The translations under genes were made by a program, and so were the position numbers. Of a stretch of DNA of 64,000 nucleotides, positions 44,598-56,850 are shown piece after piece (position 1 is the stretch's first letter; the number at the start of each line of letters is the position of its first letter). Source of the DNA: Cryptomeria japonica (Eukaryota > Streptophyta > Pinopsida > Cupressales > Cupressaceae); assembly GCF_030272615.1 (NCBI RefSeq), contig NC_081415.1:599366144-599430143 (forward strand), given 5' to 3'. Below the pieces are notes generated by a model, which had not been told where the DNA came from, did no database searches, and was given only the letters and a program-made list of their open reading frames with translations.

Positions 44598-47021
44598 TGT
44601 AATAACCCACCATAATTAACTCAACAAAATTGACCTTTCTTTTTTTTTTGTTTAATTTAATCATTGTGTTTGATTCAATTGCATGTGTAATAACCCACTT
44701 AACATAATTTTTTTTTATAAATTTTTTATATAAAAATATTGATTTCTTATTCTTACTTATTCTTATTTATTTTTGATTCAATCACATACTTAGGTACATC
44801 TATCTAAATGAGATAGGCATCCATCCAACAGGGATGGGCATCTAACCATATGGGTTAGGCATCTATCCATACGGGAATAGGTATCTAACCAAATGGGTTA
44901 GGCATCTAACCATACAGGTTAGGCATTTGTCCATACGAGATAGGAGGTTTCATCTATCCAATTTCGAATAGGCATCTACCCAAATGGGGTAGGCATCTAT
45001 TCATAAGAATAGGATATGCTCTGGCCAGAGACTTTAGACTCATTGGGACCATCCGGATCCTAAGCCACTCTCTAAAGACTACACTCCCCTACTAAGAGTG
45101 CACTGAGGTCGCCATCCTTAGGAGTATCAAAATAATTACATAAACAAGCTTGAGTTCCGCCTCAGAATTTGGCCTAAAGCCTCGGGAAGTCAAGCGAATC
45201 CATACGGGATTCCTTCTAAGTATGCATTGAATTAATTTTAACCTTTCAATTATTATTTGCACCATTTGATTTAAAAGACCGAGGAGCTTCAAGAACCAAC
45301 TACTCACCCATAACCAATCCTAACCCCATCCCCGAACGCCTGAGTACAAGGGACAACTCCGTCCCTAGACTGCCTACATACCCGTTTCGACACGGGATCA
45401 AGGCATAAAGTATGTAGTTCTGGTTTCAAACTATGGTTTAATGTAAACTGTTTGGTGGGTACGCAACCCTTTCTAGGGTCAATGTCCCAGATAGTTCCTC
45501 TGCAGTTGCTACGCATGATGGTAGCTCTATAGCCAAAAAGGCTCAAGGTGGCCTTCCGCTTGTGGCCTAAAAACTAATTCCTAATTCCTATTAAAAATGT
45601 TACCCTTATATCGTTATCATCCTCTGAAAATCATCAAGATAGATAAATTCTAAATCATCACACACCACCAAGCCCTGAAGGGGTTTTCTAAGGTTTAACT
45701 GAGCGGATGTAAATACTTTTTAAAAGATTATCTTTTTAGATTATTGATCCAAGGGGGATTACCCACCCCTTGGATTTTTAACTTTCATATGACCCTTATT
45801 TCTCCCCGGCGATTTATAGGGATGATGCCACAGACGCCGTTAGTGCAACTTTATTAGGCATTAAGTGCAGTAGTTCAACACGATGACATTACCCGTAAGC
45901 GTGACCCAGAGGCACCATAGATACCGAACACTGCTAAGGTTTTGGTTTCGTCTCCTCTTGTCTAGTTGTCTAGCTAAGGATTCTAATTTTGAAATCATGG
46001 ATCTTATGTAAAGCAATATACTAATACAATCATGAAAAAGAAATATAGTATACAAAGAATTTTTGCCTAAAAAACTTGTAAAATTATAACTTATGAAAAA
46101 CTTCTTGGAAGGTACTAAATTGCTTAAAGAAAATCCAAAGCCTAGGTAGAAGGCCTTAGAAATGAATTTTTAGTACTTACTTGATTGAAGAAAAAAAAAC
46201 TTAATATTAATAAGCTTGAAAGTAACCGCATTATTGATAACCATCTAATTCTTCCACTTGAAGCAACATAAATTCTATCTTTAATTATTTCCCACAAATG
46301 ATAACCTTACTTTAGATATGGATCCTAATACTTGAAGGGTAGAAAATAAAATGATTATATAGCAAGACTTTGGAATCCAATTTAGCACTTACTTGCCATT
46401 TAATAATAAGCATCAAAATAGCCACATTACTTTTAATTATCAAAATAAGATTGGAAGAGGATCGAAATCTCCTAAATATTTCAAATCAATCTACTTTTAC
46501 TCTCTCTTGGACTAATGATAAACCAACCAATTCTTCCACTTGAAGCGACGTTAATTTTAGATACTTCTTGCAAAGATAACCTTATTGATTTCAAAACTCT
46601 ATGAAATATCTAAAAAAAACTTGGGAAAATTTCCTTCAAAACAAAATCAAGTCCCTTCTTTGAAACTTGCATATCATTTATAAGAAAAATCCCTCTATTC
46701 CACTATCTATAATTTTAATTAAAAAAAGAGATTCTTTCCCAATTTTGGACTTCATGCAAATTGATTAGACTTAGTGGGAGGAGTTACATGCAAGGTGGTG
46801 GAGAATCCTCTAGAAGCTTCTTATTCTTCCTACAACATGTGTCATATTTGGATGAGGAAAACTAAATAAATAATTAAGAAAAATGTATATTTTCCATGTG
46901 TGTGTGTGTGTTTTATTATTTTATCCTTTTATAATATTCATTCAATCATTTAAATAGTTTATCAAAAAATATAATAGAGTTTGTATTTTAAATCCAAAGG
47001 TGATAAAGGAGGGTTGTGACA
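44598..47021 (-). repeat. 5' LTR of element C, 2.4 kb
   Basis: Shares only its ends with the 3' LTR: 44598-44685 and 46612-47021. Directly inside the first block, at 44686, another terminus-like TGTAATAACCCACTT begins, as if a related LTR had been joined there. The middle (44686-46611) holds a repeat of GGGTTAGGCATCTA units, and no coding sequence. A TATA-like CTTATAAATGATATG on the minus strand lies near 46673-46682. Confidence 0.82.
44795..45015. repeat. Short tandem repeats in 5' LTR of C
   Basis: About eight diverged units of 25-30 bp around the words TAGGCATCTA, CCATACGGG and AAATGGGTTAGG. They are absent from the other LTR of the same element. Confidence 0.75.
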
Positions 47022-47026
47022 ACTTG

Positions 47027-47294
47027 CAACCACATTTCCGTTATTTGTTGAGCTCTTGTGCACATAAAATCTGAGAGCAAATATATCAAGCAAGATCAAT
47101 GGAGATAGGAAGAATGGAGATCCAAACCCTATTGGACATGTGATGGTATAATCTTTGTGATTTCATTTGATTTGCATTGCCTTAGGTGATCTTCATATGT
47201 TATGGTGGATCTTTGTTGTTGTTAGGCTAGGGTTTTGTGGTTGAATTCATTTAGCCTTTCAACATTATTGTTGTTTCCATTTTCACCATATACA
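47027..47294 (+). repeat. 3' LTR of element B, second part
   Basis: Resumes after the ACTTG duplication (47022-47026) with CAACCACATTT and ends CACCATATACA at 47294. CCCAC (47295-47299) is the right copy of the target duplication of B. Confidence 0.95.
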
Positions 47295-47299
47295 CCCAC

Positions 47300-50200
47300 C
47301 ATTTTGGAAGGTCTCTTGTACTCATAATTTAAGGTACTAAGTCTTGACAACCAACAATAGAAATGAGTCCAAATACCATGGCATCTAAGGGTCCATCTTC
47401 AACCATGGGATACTAGTAACAAGGAGTGGTTTTGTGCTATGAACCAACAAGCATGGTTCTACTTGTGGATGAGTAGGGCAAGGACAACATCCATAGATAG
47501 TCATACTTTTTTATATGGTAGTTCACTAGCTAGCACAAGAACAAACATCCATGGAAAATTCATAACACTTTGATGGATTACCTCTAACCCTCGATCCATA
47601 ATTACATTTGTGAATACTCTTCCAAATGTGAGGGTTGATACTAGAGGGTATAAAAATCCAACATAAATATAACATGACTAGCAATATCTACTTGCATACA
47701 AATATAGTATGTACATATTATAGATTGATTCACACAGTCCTTTCACCAAGGATAGACAAATACATTAAAATTTAATACCACATTCATAACTATTTGTTTT
47801 TTCACATGATGATCACAAAGGGTACATTTTGATGGATTGTCTATATTGTCTACCTCATCCTTATTCCAAGTTGGATACCCAATATCATATATTTGGGACA
47901 CAAACATTATATTTACTAGGGGAAGAGTACCAATAAATAACATAGTTCCAATAACCGTTACCTTATTGTCATGTTGACCCGCCAATAGCCATCATAGTGA
48001 AAACACCATTAATAAATTTGTTTTGTATCAATAGCCGATCATTTTTTGTAATTAATTGGCCCATTTGTGCACAAGTATTGGAACATTTGTGCACCACTAT
48101 TGGGACATTTGTCAACAAGTACTAGTGATTTTGAGTTGACATTTACTAGAACATCTTTAGTTAGGTATTAGGCGACACTTTGAAATGTGTACTTTTTGAC
48201 CTTTGTGCACATAACTGATTCCACAGTGTGCATCGTTACTACCCAAAATCTAGATCAATAGCTATAAGCAGTTAAGTCGCATACGAAGACAACTAAAAAA
48301 AATAAAAAATTTGATGTACCGTTTAAGATTTGTGGGTGCGCGAAGTTAGCTATGACGACTACTGGTGCTCTTCCCCTAGTAATTGAAATATCGTGACACG
48401 TGAATCTATCATCATTGACTTTCCACATGTCACAACAATTACAGTGTCTATTATGTTATTCACCCATACCAATTAAGCACAAGACATACATAAATTAATA
48501 CTCATCACTACAATATTTCTTCACAATGATTATTATCATTATACCTCCTTTCATAATTTTATCTTTTTTTTGCTATTGTTAAATTATTTTATAGTCATGG
48601 TTTAACTATTAACCTCCACCTGAGATTTAATTCATTGAATGCACAAAACCTTCCAGCTTGCTTTGTTTTACCATATTATTTCATTCTACTAATCACTATC
48701 ATCATTTTTTTCCAAAAGATATGTAGAGTGAAGGATTGTTTTCCATGTCCCAATTTGGTTTTATTTTCTCTTACCATTATCAAGTTGACTAGCTTTTGAA
48801 TGCTTCCAATTGTACTTTCATACAACTTAAATTTCTTTGGTCACATTATAAAAATCCTACCTTTTAAGGTGAATTATTGAATGTTCCCAATTGAATAGCC
48901 TTGTTTTGTATGACAAGTAGTACCATTAGTGTACAACTACCAAAATACTTTATCGATGTTAACTTGTATAACTCATTAATCCTTGAGAAGCATATTAAAT
49001 ATCTTAACATTTCTACATTTTTAAATTTAATTCACTTAAAATATTTTACATTTATCTCTTCAAATCAAGGTTCTCTTTAATAATAATAGAAGAAACACTC
49101 ATAAGAGATAAGGAATTCTAATCAAAGTTTGATAATTATATGAATTATAATTCAACCATAGATTTGTGCACAAAAATTCTATATCCCAATTACTAGCAAG
49201 AGGATAATAGAGAACATGGAGTAATATGGCATAGAGAACATACTTATTCTAATTGAACCTAATACTAGTTACCATTTAATGCGTTAAAGGATAGCAAGGG
49301 TGAAACATGCTTTCACATGGGAGAAGGGTCATGAAAGTGATCATGCTTATTTGAAATCAATAGATTCCAAGGAGTCATAGAGGTTCAACACTTAAAATAT
49401 ATAAGTGTTGAATACATGTATAATTTTGATTAACATCTTAGAGTTAGATCACATTTATGACTTCTTTTATACATTCTTTTTTATCTCAATTTGACACTAA
49501 CCTCGGCACTTACTCCGACAAAGGCTTTTTGAATCAATTAAGGCAACAAGCTATCTATTTTCTCAATGAATAAAAAATCATTTCCCTTTTCCCTTACATG
49601 ATTCATACACATTTCTTGTCTCTTCGCTTCCTAGATTCAAATTTAATATTAAAACTACACTTGTTCTCTTCTCTAGCTCATCCTAATGATGAATCATAGA
49701 GTATGATTCAAAATGTTGATAACAAAAAAGCACACACAGTCAAATCCAGAAGCTCAAATTCACCATACAATTATGGACTGTGGAAACTTAATATCTACAA
49801 TTAAAATTACACTTCAATCTAGGGAGATGTGCTAATAATGCTAAAAGGTTCACCCAAATAATACACACAATAAGGTTGATATTTAATACAATTATATAAC
49901 AAAATTTAAAATTTAATGGGGAGCATAATACCAAGTTTTCAAAAGGTAATCTCATATTCTAACTTACGAGTTCATTATTAAAAGCTAGTTAAATTACCTT
50001 TTTATTATCAAGTCTCTATTTAATTAGAGGACTACATCTCTATACTATTCATTAAGTTATAAACAACCCTACCTCATAAATCTTTTGATATATCAACTTT
50101 AACTAGGATAAATATAAATAAAGTGTGAATGAAGTTCTTAGAAGATATGTCAACAACCAAGAGTCAACCTAGAGCATTGCTAATGGCCTCATAGACTAAT

Positions 50201-51439
50201 ACATATTAGAATTATAATGATAGGTAAGGAAATATAACCAAAATAAATGTTATGTTAATATAATATTTTAAGGGCTTGAAAGAGGGAGAACAAGGGTGAA
50301 TTAAGAAAGGATACAAACCCCACATCTAGTCTTCACCATCAAATATAATCAGAAAAATTAAAGTATACCACAAGAACTGAAGTATTTTATCACATATTGA
50401 ACTTCTATCATCATTTTTTACATATAAGCTCAATAATTTTCTATTACAATATCTTTTATTTTTATGATTCTTGCAAAGATATAATTTTTTTTTAAAACCT
50501 TCACACATAACCATGGTATTTTTTCGAAAATTTCTCCAAGTATTTTTATTTAGTTTTCTATTATTTCATGTTTTGATCAATTCCTTAAACATCTTAACAC
50601 CTGCAAATGTTGTGTTTGTCCAAGATGACCAGATTTGATCTACTTTACATGCATTGAGGATGTTGGTCTTTGATTTTATCATTTGTGAAGGGACCATAGA
50701 TTTTTCTATTCATCCCTTTATTGTAATCATGGATTTGGATAGATATGTCTTAGAAATGACATCCTAACACATCTCAAGTGTTTTGATCTTTTGTCTTATC
50801 TTTATAGGATCATTCTTGAACACAACACACCAAGAACTTATTAGTATGGGGTAACATGATTGACCATGTTGTAGGATTGGTTTGTTCTAATGTTGATCAT
50901 GATACTATATGTGTTTTATTAGTCATTGGCTTTCTTTGAAAATTTTGGACAAGAATTTGGAAGATCCATGGAGATCCTCATATTTCTTGATTCATAGAGG
51001 ATCCTACTATAGATTATTTTAATCCTCTCGATGTTATAGATTACATACAATTTGCTGATGATAATTTAGAAGAGCTTGAGTATATCACATATCTTGCATG
51101 TTCCAATGATTTTGAGAATTATCTCCATATTTTTACTCTTCATATCGAGACTCGATTTCTATTTTTAATTCTTCTTAATTAGGTTATTTTCACTACATTC
51201 ATTGCCCTTATTGATTTAGTATAGGAGGGAAAATTCATCATCTTTAAGACACAACTACTTGAGATTTATATTTATCAAACATATCAGATTCCTTATTTAT
51301 GGAGTATTACTATTGGTCTTTGTTAGATAGCCTTGTTTGTGGTCATTTGTGCATTGGTATGCTGCTTTGGAATGATGTTTGGTGGTGTAGGATTGATTCT
51401 TGATGATTTGTTGGTGGTTCTTTCTATATTGAGTTGAAC
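47300..51439. other. AT-rich intergenic DNA, no gene recognised
   Basis: About 4.1 kb without LTR ends, conserved domains or RNA genes that I can recognise. Short minus open frames at 47743-47985 and 50326-50514 have no gene-like features. Local repetition of ACATTTGTGCAC and GGCCCATTTGTGC type words occurs near 48060-48120. Confidence 0.5.
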
Positions 51440-51444
51440 ACCAA

Positions 51445-52391
51445 TGTAGACACTTAAATTTGACTGATTAATTTAATAAGATCAAATCTCTTAAGTCACT
51501 TGTATTAGTTGAATAATCAAGTATCGCTTTTAGCTAAATTAATTAAATGAAGCCATGCCCCATTATTCTTGAATTAATTAATTCCCCTTTTCTTCTAATC
51601 CTTGAATTAATTAATTAAACTAATTAATTCCCTCCTCATTTGAATTTAATTAATTCAAATATGTCACATATCTCCTAACTTGTAACCACCTAACTAACCC
51701 ATTTCTAACCTAACCTCCAATCTAACCTTTGGGCTCTAACAAACCCTATCTTCCCAAACTAACCTTATCCTAACCTCCCCTCACATGTGTGTACGCACAT
51801 AATTCCCAAATTTCCTTAATATTAGGAAATTGAAGCCTATTTTGGCTTGCTTCCTCCCAAAATAAACATGTGTCCTCCCTTATTAAGGACAAGTGTGGAA
51901 TCTCATTCCACATGCCCCCCTTAGGATTTCCACTTTTCCTCCTTGAGGAGAAGTGTTGCATTTTCCAATCCCTTCCTCACCCTTCCTTTCCTATTTAATC
52001 CCCCTCTTTTTCTAGAAAATCATCCACTTTCTCACTACCATTTCGTTATCATGTAGAATTCCATCCATTATTAGGACATCCACATTGTCATAATGCCAAA
52101 TTTCATCCTCATATCCCCTCATCCAATCCTCACATCTTGAATCCAATTAGGATAATCATACATCATGGAGCAATATCAAGCACAAGCTACATCATGAGCA
52201 CACATCCGACCATGGGATAATCAAATCAAGAAACTAAATAGAGTTTGCATATTATATGTTTTATGTCAATTATACTTTGTTCATTTCTTTCTAACATCCC
52301 AATCTTGAGGTGTTTGAGCTAATTGTGTTTTTCTTAGATTGCTTAGTTTAACTTTCAATCATTTATGTTTGCACACGATTTCCCTCACACA
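51445..52391 (+). mobile_element. Solo LTR E (Tat-like), with 5-bp target duplication
   Basis: Begins TGTAGACACTTAAA and ends CCCTCACACA; ACCAA flanks it at 51440-51444 and 52392-52396. The start is the same as that of the LTR of D. 947 bp with no internal region, so it is a solo LTR left by recombination. U3 holds several AATTAATTAATT palindromic stretches, and a weak TATA-like CCTATTTAATCC lies near 51990. Confidence 0.88.
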
Positions 52392-52396
52392 ACCAA

Positions 52397-54815
52397 AACC
52401 CCACACCTATCTTTTAAAAAAGAATACCTCATTGTATATGTAACCTTGAAATATATTAGCAATAAACAAGGAAAGAAAAGAAAAAGCAAAAATACTTCTC
52501 ATGCAAAGTACCATCTGAAAGCAATAAGATAGCTTGAGATGATTCAATTTTTCTTGCACTTGTCTCTTCTACTAGAAAAACGTTACAAAAACTACTTCTT
52601 TTTTTTTCATTTACAATTTATATATTGAAACATTTTAAAGGGAATAAATAGTAATTCAAAAGGAATGATTTCATATATTCCATCACCTTACCATTTTATC
52701 ATGGAAACATTGATCATAAAGACACATTAATTGGAACTTGAATATGGCCTTTTTCTATTAAACAAAAAATAAATATTATTGGGAAAATTATCTAAACTAT
52801 GCCACTATCAAATTTATAACTTAGGCACAATTGAATTGTCACCAATCAAATAATTGGAGACATATCCGATTATTTTGAAGTAGATTCAATACCACATCTT
52901 TTATTCCCCAAGTGTAAAAAATATCATTAGATTTTGTGTACAACAACTTATGTGGTTGACGATACATATGCAAGATTAATTTTTTTAATTTATTTATTTA
53001 TAACAAATCATAATTGAATATTAATAATGTATACACATATCATTGAGTTTCGTCTCAAGATAAAGAATGACATTATAATTCTTAGCCAAAATCTATTGAT
53101 ATGTGAAGACAATTATTTCCACATTCATTAGTAAGGATGTTGTATAGCTATGCAAGTCATATTTTTTATTTTGATTGATAGATTTTTTTAGCAACAAAGT
53201 TTTGGTTGAGATAATAAAATTGACAGATCTTTGCTCACAATTTTCTCTTGGTATAGTACTAGGTTTTCTATGAAAATATTTGTTTTGTATAATTTATTAC
53301 TTCTCTATTTAAATTTTTACTACCAATTTTCTCAATAAAACCAAAGGTACAAAGAAAAAAGAATGAACAACTTGAATACAATACACAAAGTAGACCTTTT
53401 CTTGAAAACCAATATGAGTATAAATATTAGATGATAAAATAGAACATGTCCAATAAAATACACAACCTTGAGCTCAAACACATTGACATTGAATATGTTG
53501 CCAAGGGCTAGAAGAAAGAACTTGCACCTCCTCCACAAAAAAATTTATTTTATGAAGGAATATAATATTATGCTTATGAAATCTAATAAGATGGTGAATA
53601 ATTGTTTGCAATGGGTATAACCCAAACATTTAGGCATTGAACTCCCTAAGCTAGTCTAGTAAGATGCATAGGACTAGTACCCAATTAATAGGCAAATCAT
53701 ATAATTAAAAAATAACTACTAACAAAAAAACAATGAGTAAATATAATAAAATAGTCTAAATACTTGTCTTACACTAATGTAACAAAAAGAATTGATTTCA
53801 CGTATTGACTGGTTCATGAAGGGGAAAAAAAGGAGATTTACTAAGACAATGATCATGAAGAATTTAAGTACTGGCAAGAGTCAATAATGAATTAGGAAAT
53901 AAAGGTTGATCAACCAAAATATAAAGCCACAATATATCATCTATAATCAATTGTGCATATAAAATACATACCAAGACATACAATCAAATTCAAATTAAAA
54001 TTCTTGATGAGATTTCCACTTGTATTATACATTTCAAATGTCAGTATTTAAAAAATAATTTTTTATTCGAAAGAACCATAAACATACTTAAAAGATACTT
54101 TCATAATTTTTATCACTATTCAAGGTCACAATAAAATACACTTAGACCAAACATGAGCTTCTCACTTTCCTTGCCCATTTAAACACTTCAAAATAAAAAA
54201 AATAATTTACACATCTCCCATATTCTTATTTTTTATGATTTAGTTTTTTTAAAGAGTTGGGCGCACCTTATATCTTCAATTTAACCAAAAGGTTTTTTCA
54301 TTTTTATCATTATTATCTTTAAATCACCTAAACAATTTGTTCTAATATATATTTTTTGATTGAATCATTTAAAATATTTTAAAAAATTGATATGATTATT
54401 TAGCTTATTTTATTTGATAATTATTTTTTTATTTTTTTAATATAATTTATAGTTTCATAGTTTTAATTTAATACTATATTTAATTTATTTTGAATAATTT
54501 CTATATGGGTGATTGATTTGTATATTTTGTGTTAATAAAAACAAAATTAAGAAAGAAAAACAGAAGATATATAATAATAACATATTTTTTATAATTACAT
54601 AATTTTAGTTTAAGTTTTGACCACTTAATTGTAATAGCTCCACCACAATTTAAAAATGGAAAATTATTTATTATATCCAACTGAAAATTTGCTTGCAATA
54701 GACAAGAATCCTTTAAAATCAGTGGAATCCCGTGAGGTCTTATGGGTGTTAGAGGGCGGGCCGTGTCGGAGTGTGGAAGTTCTGACCACATAAAGGTGCA
54801 ATGACTTCATATTTT
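52397..54815. other. AT-rich intergenic DNA, no gene recognised
   Basis: Strongly AT-rich with homopolymer runs. Open frames at minus 53332-53538 and 54501-54791 have no recognisable domain. No element ends are visible. Confidence 0.5.
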
Positions 54816-55209
54816 TGCAGGCATGTTTACCAGAGCATTTCTAATTGCTATAATAATAAATGTCCTTCCCTTATGCTTCGATGGATGTGTGTACATGTTC
54901 CAAAGCTCCCGTTTTGGTACAATTGGGAGTAGGCGGGAAAAAATTACTGGATTTGAAACATACATACAGAGATTTGATGGAGTCGGAGAAATAGTTTTGA
55001 AATTCAAAATTTATGCGGCATGAATGGCGAAAGATGACAGTTGAGAGGGCCCCACACCAGGCAGTACAGTTAAGGCAGGCAAGAGAAGCAATAAAGAGTT
55101 AAAAGAGTACGAAGCCTAACCCTGCCAAAGATGACCCAAAAAAAAATGGAAACGGAAAAGAAATGTTCTGACCACTTTGAAAGTCGGAGCTTAGTGTGTG
55201 CTCTTTAAG
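54816..55209 (-). repeat. Dispersed segment; inverted copy of 9727-10134
   Basis: The reverse complement reads AAAGAGCACACACTAAGCTC at its start and GGTAAACATG near its end, matching 9727-10134 throughout. The two copies stand in opposite orientation about 45 kb apart, one on each side of the element nest. The minus frame 54807-55007 ends with ELWNMYTHPSKHKGR, like the plus frame of the other copy. Confidence 0.6.
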
Positions 55210-55245
55210 GTTGGCCCATCTAGAGGGGATCACTTATAGAGATAC

Positions 55246-55760
55246 TTGATCCCATTAATTATGACCACAAGTCTATCTCCAACTCCTTCTGCAAAGAGAT
55301 CGACATTTTCCTGAAGGAAGGCTACAAACCTATCCATGCTATATTCCTTCACGATGCCTGCTTTGAAGATGGACCAAGCCTTCTGCATCTTCTTCCTTTT
55401 CCCTTCAGCCTACAAATAGAAGTGTCCCAGCATACACCCGTCTTCAGGTTTGGAAACATTCCTAGCCATAGCTCTCGACACCTCTAAATAAATCCCCTCC
55501 TCCACCATCCTTTGCACTATACTGTTCGCCGACAGAGCATGCCCCAACACTTGAATGATAGGCTGGAACAAATCTTCGACCAACCTTCCATCGTGCACAT
55601 GTCCCCTAGACCAGTAGTCGGGCCCAAGAATGTCAACCATGGTTTCTTTCTCTTGTTCGTTCACCTTTTTGAAGAGGCACTCAACCTGCTCCTCAGGCAT
55701 TTCCTCCAAAACTGTCACCTTACTACACTTACAGACGATTCCTAAATGCTCTGCCATCAT
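55246..55760 (-). pseudogene. Unidentified coding tail at 3' end of the LINE
   Basis: An open frame of 116 codons (MMAEHLGIVCKC start; KVTVLEEMPEEQVECLF, QPIIQVLGHALSANS) continues past one stop with KAWSIFKAGIVKEYSMD and LFAEGVGDRLVVI. It is in another frame than RNase H. I do not recognise the family. It could be a C-terminal extension of this LINE lineage or host sequence carried at the 3' end. Confidence 0.45.
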
Positions 55761-55998
55761 CCCTTATGCAGAAAAGGAGGCCATGTTTGGGTCCATAAAT
55801 AGAAATCTCCTTTGATCTACCATCAACAACACCCAAAACTAGAAAGCTTGGGGCAATCTGACTGTCAGTCGACTTGTTCCCAAGCGTACTCCCTTGCTTG
55901 AAAAGCATACCAAACTGAACACATGTCCTCCTTATAATCGATTAATCTCCAATCTGGGATCCCATCACCCTCTGCCAACACCGTCAAAAGCTACTAAA

Positions 55999-56763
55999 CT
56001 ATCCAATTCCAGACCTCAAAATTGACACCATGTCAAGTGAAATGATTTCCTTTAGTCTAATCGGCATCATATCGTCCCTGCCAAATTCTCTGGCAGAATC
56101 CTCCTCAATCCCCATGTTCGCCAAATAGCCTATTGCTTTCTTGCCTTCCTGAAACATGTGTTGAATGTGATAATCGCCTATTAGGTTCAGAAGCATATTA
56201 ATCCTCGGGATCCAGCACTCCAACCACCAGTTCTGGAATATAAATTTGGACACACCGTTAAGGATGACCTGAGAGTCTCCTTCAATAATGAGTTTGACAA
56301 CCCCATTAGTAACGCACCACTGAAGCCCTACCTCCAGCACGGAAATCTCTGCCATGTTGTTGGTAGCTATTCCAACCGGACCAAATATGGCACGCACCAC
56401 CTCACCAACTTCATTTCTGATGATAGCTCCCACGCCACTCTGACTCGGATTACCTCTACTAGCACCATCGAAGTTTAATTTCATCCAGCCTACCGGCATG
56501 GCCTGCCACTTAGCATTTTTTCTTTTTGCTTTTCTATCATTTAATCTGTGATCGCAACTCTGCTTTAAGGCCCAATTTTTCTCCATTTCGAAGTCCCACT
56601 TCGATAGAAATTTGTAATTCACGCCTTGAATTCTGTTGTTGACAACTTCCTCTATCGCACTTTTTATCTTGGCCTGAAGGAAATGAACTTCCATTGCTTC
56701 TTCCTTGAAAATCCTTCTATTGCGTTCCTTCCATACATGCCAAACTAATAGAGAGGGACACAC
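55999..56763 (-). pseudogene. LINE RNase H domain
   Basis: 254 open codons in frame with the zinc-binding part upstream. Residues 96-112 (LNFDGASRGNPSQSGVG) hold the first catalytic Asp (about 99), NNMAEISVLEVGLQ the Glu (about 139) and IEGDSQVIL the second Asp (about 163). The fourth acidic position, usually AD in the last helix, reads AIGYLANMG, so Asp is missing. Plant L1 elements carry such an RNase H after RT. Confidence 0.85.
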
Positions 56764-56850
56764 AATCCAAAGTAGTCCCCATTTAGAATGTCTCCCTATA
56801 ATCGACCAGGATAAGAGTAAATCCTTTAAAAATTGGTTTGTGGCAGTGAA

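Larger units (their letters stand above)
38420..47021 (-). mobile_element. Chromovirus-type Ty3/gypsy element C, lacking gag
   Basis: Begins TGTAATAACCC and ends GGGTTGTGACA on the plus strand, flanked by ACTTG at 38415-38419 and 47022-47026, inside the 3' LTR of B. Order on the minus strand: LTR (47021-44598), primer site of Met type, truncated protease, RT, RNase H, integrase with chromodomain-like end, polypurine tract, LTR (41230-38420). Only about 170 bp separate the primer site side from the protease fragment, so gag and the start of protease are missing. Long LTRs, Met primer site and chromodomain point to the Tekay clade, by inference. Frameshifts and stops make it inactive. Confidence 0.92.
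11110..47294 (+). mobile_element. Tat-lineage Ty3/gypsy element B, host of the nest
   Basis: B is bounded by LTRs starting TGTAGACACC and ending CACCATATACA and flanked by CCCAC at 11105-11109 and 47295-47299. Its own sequence is 11110-12577, 23938-38419 and 47027-47294, about 16.2 kb; the remainder is A in its leader and C in its 3' LTR. Order: 5' LTR, primer site, long leader, gag, protease with G-patch, RT, RNase H, second RNase H, integrase, antisense PMD gene, polypurine tract, 3' LTR. Dual RNase H, lack of a chromodomain and an antisense extra gene are Tat-lineage traits. Coding regions have many stops and frameshifts, so it is not autonomous now. Both LTRs are 782 bp once C is removed, with about 18 differences by eye. 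Confidence 0.93.

Noticed and set aside
11110-47294. A host gene split by insertions
   Set aside because: All long coding stretches belong to gag, pol or the PMD cargo of the three elements; target duplications account for the joints.
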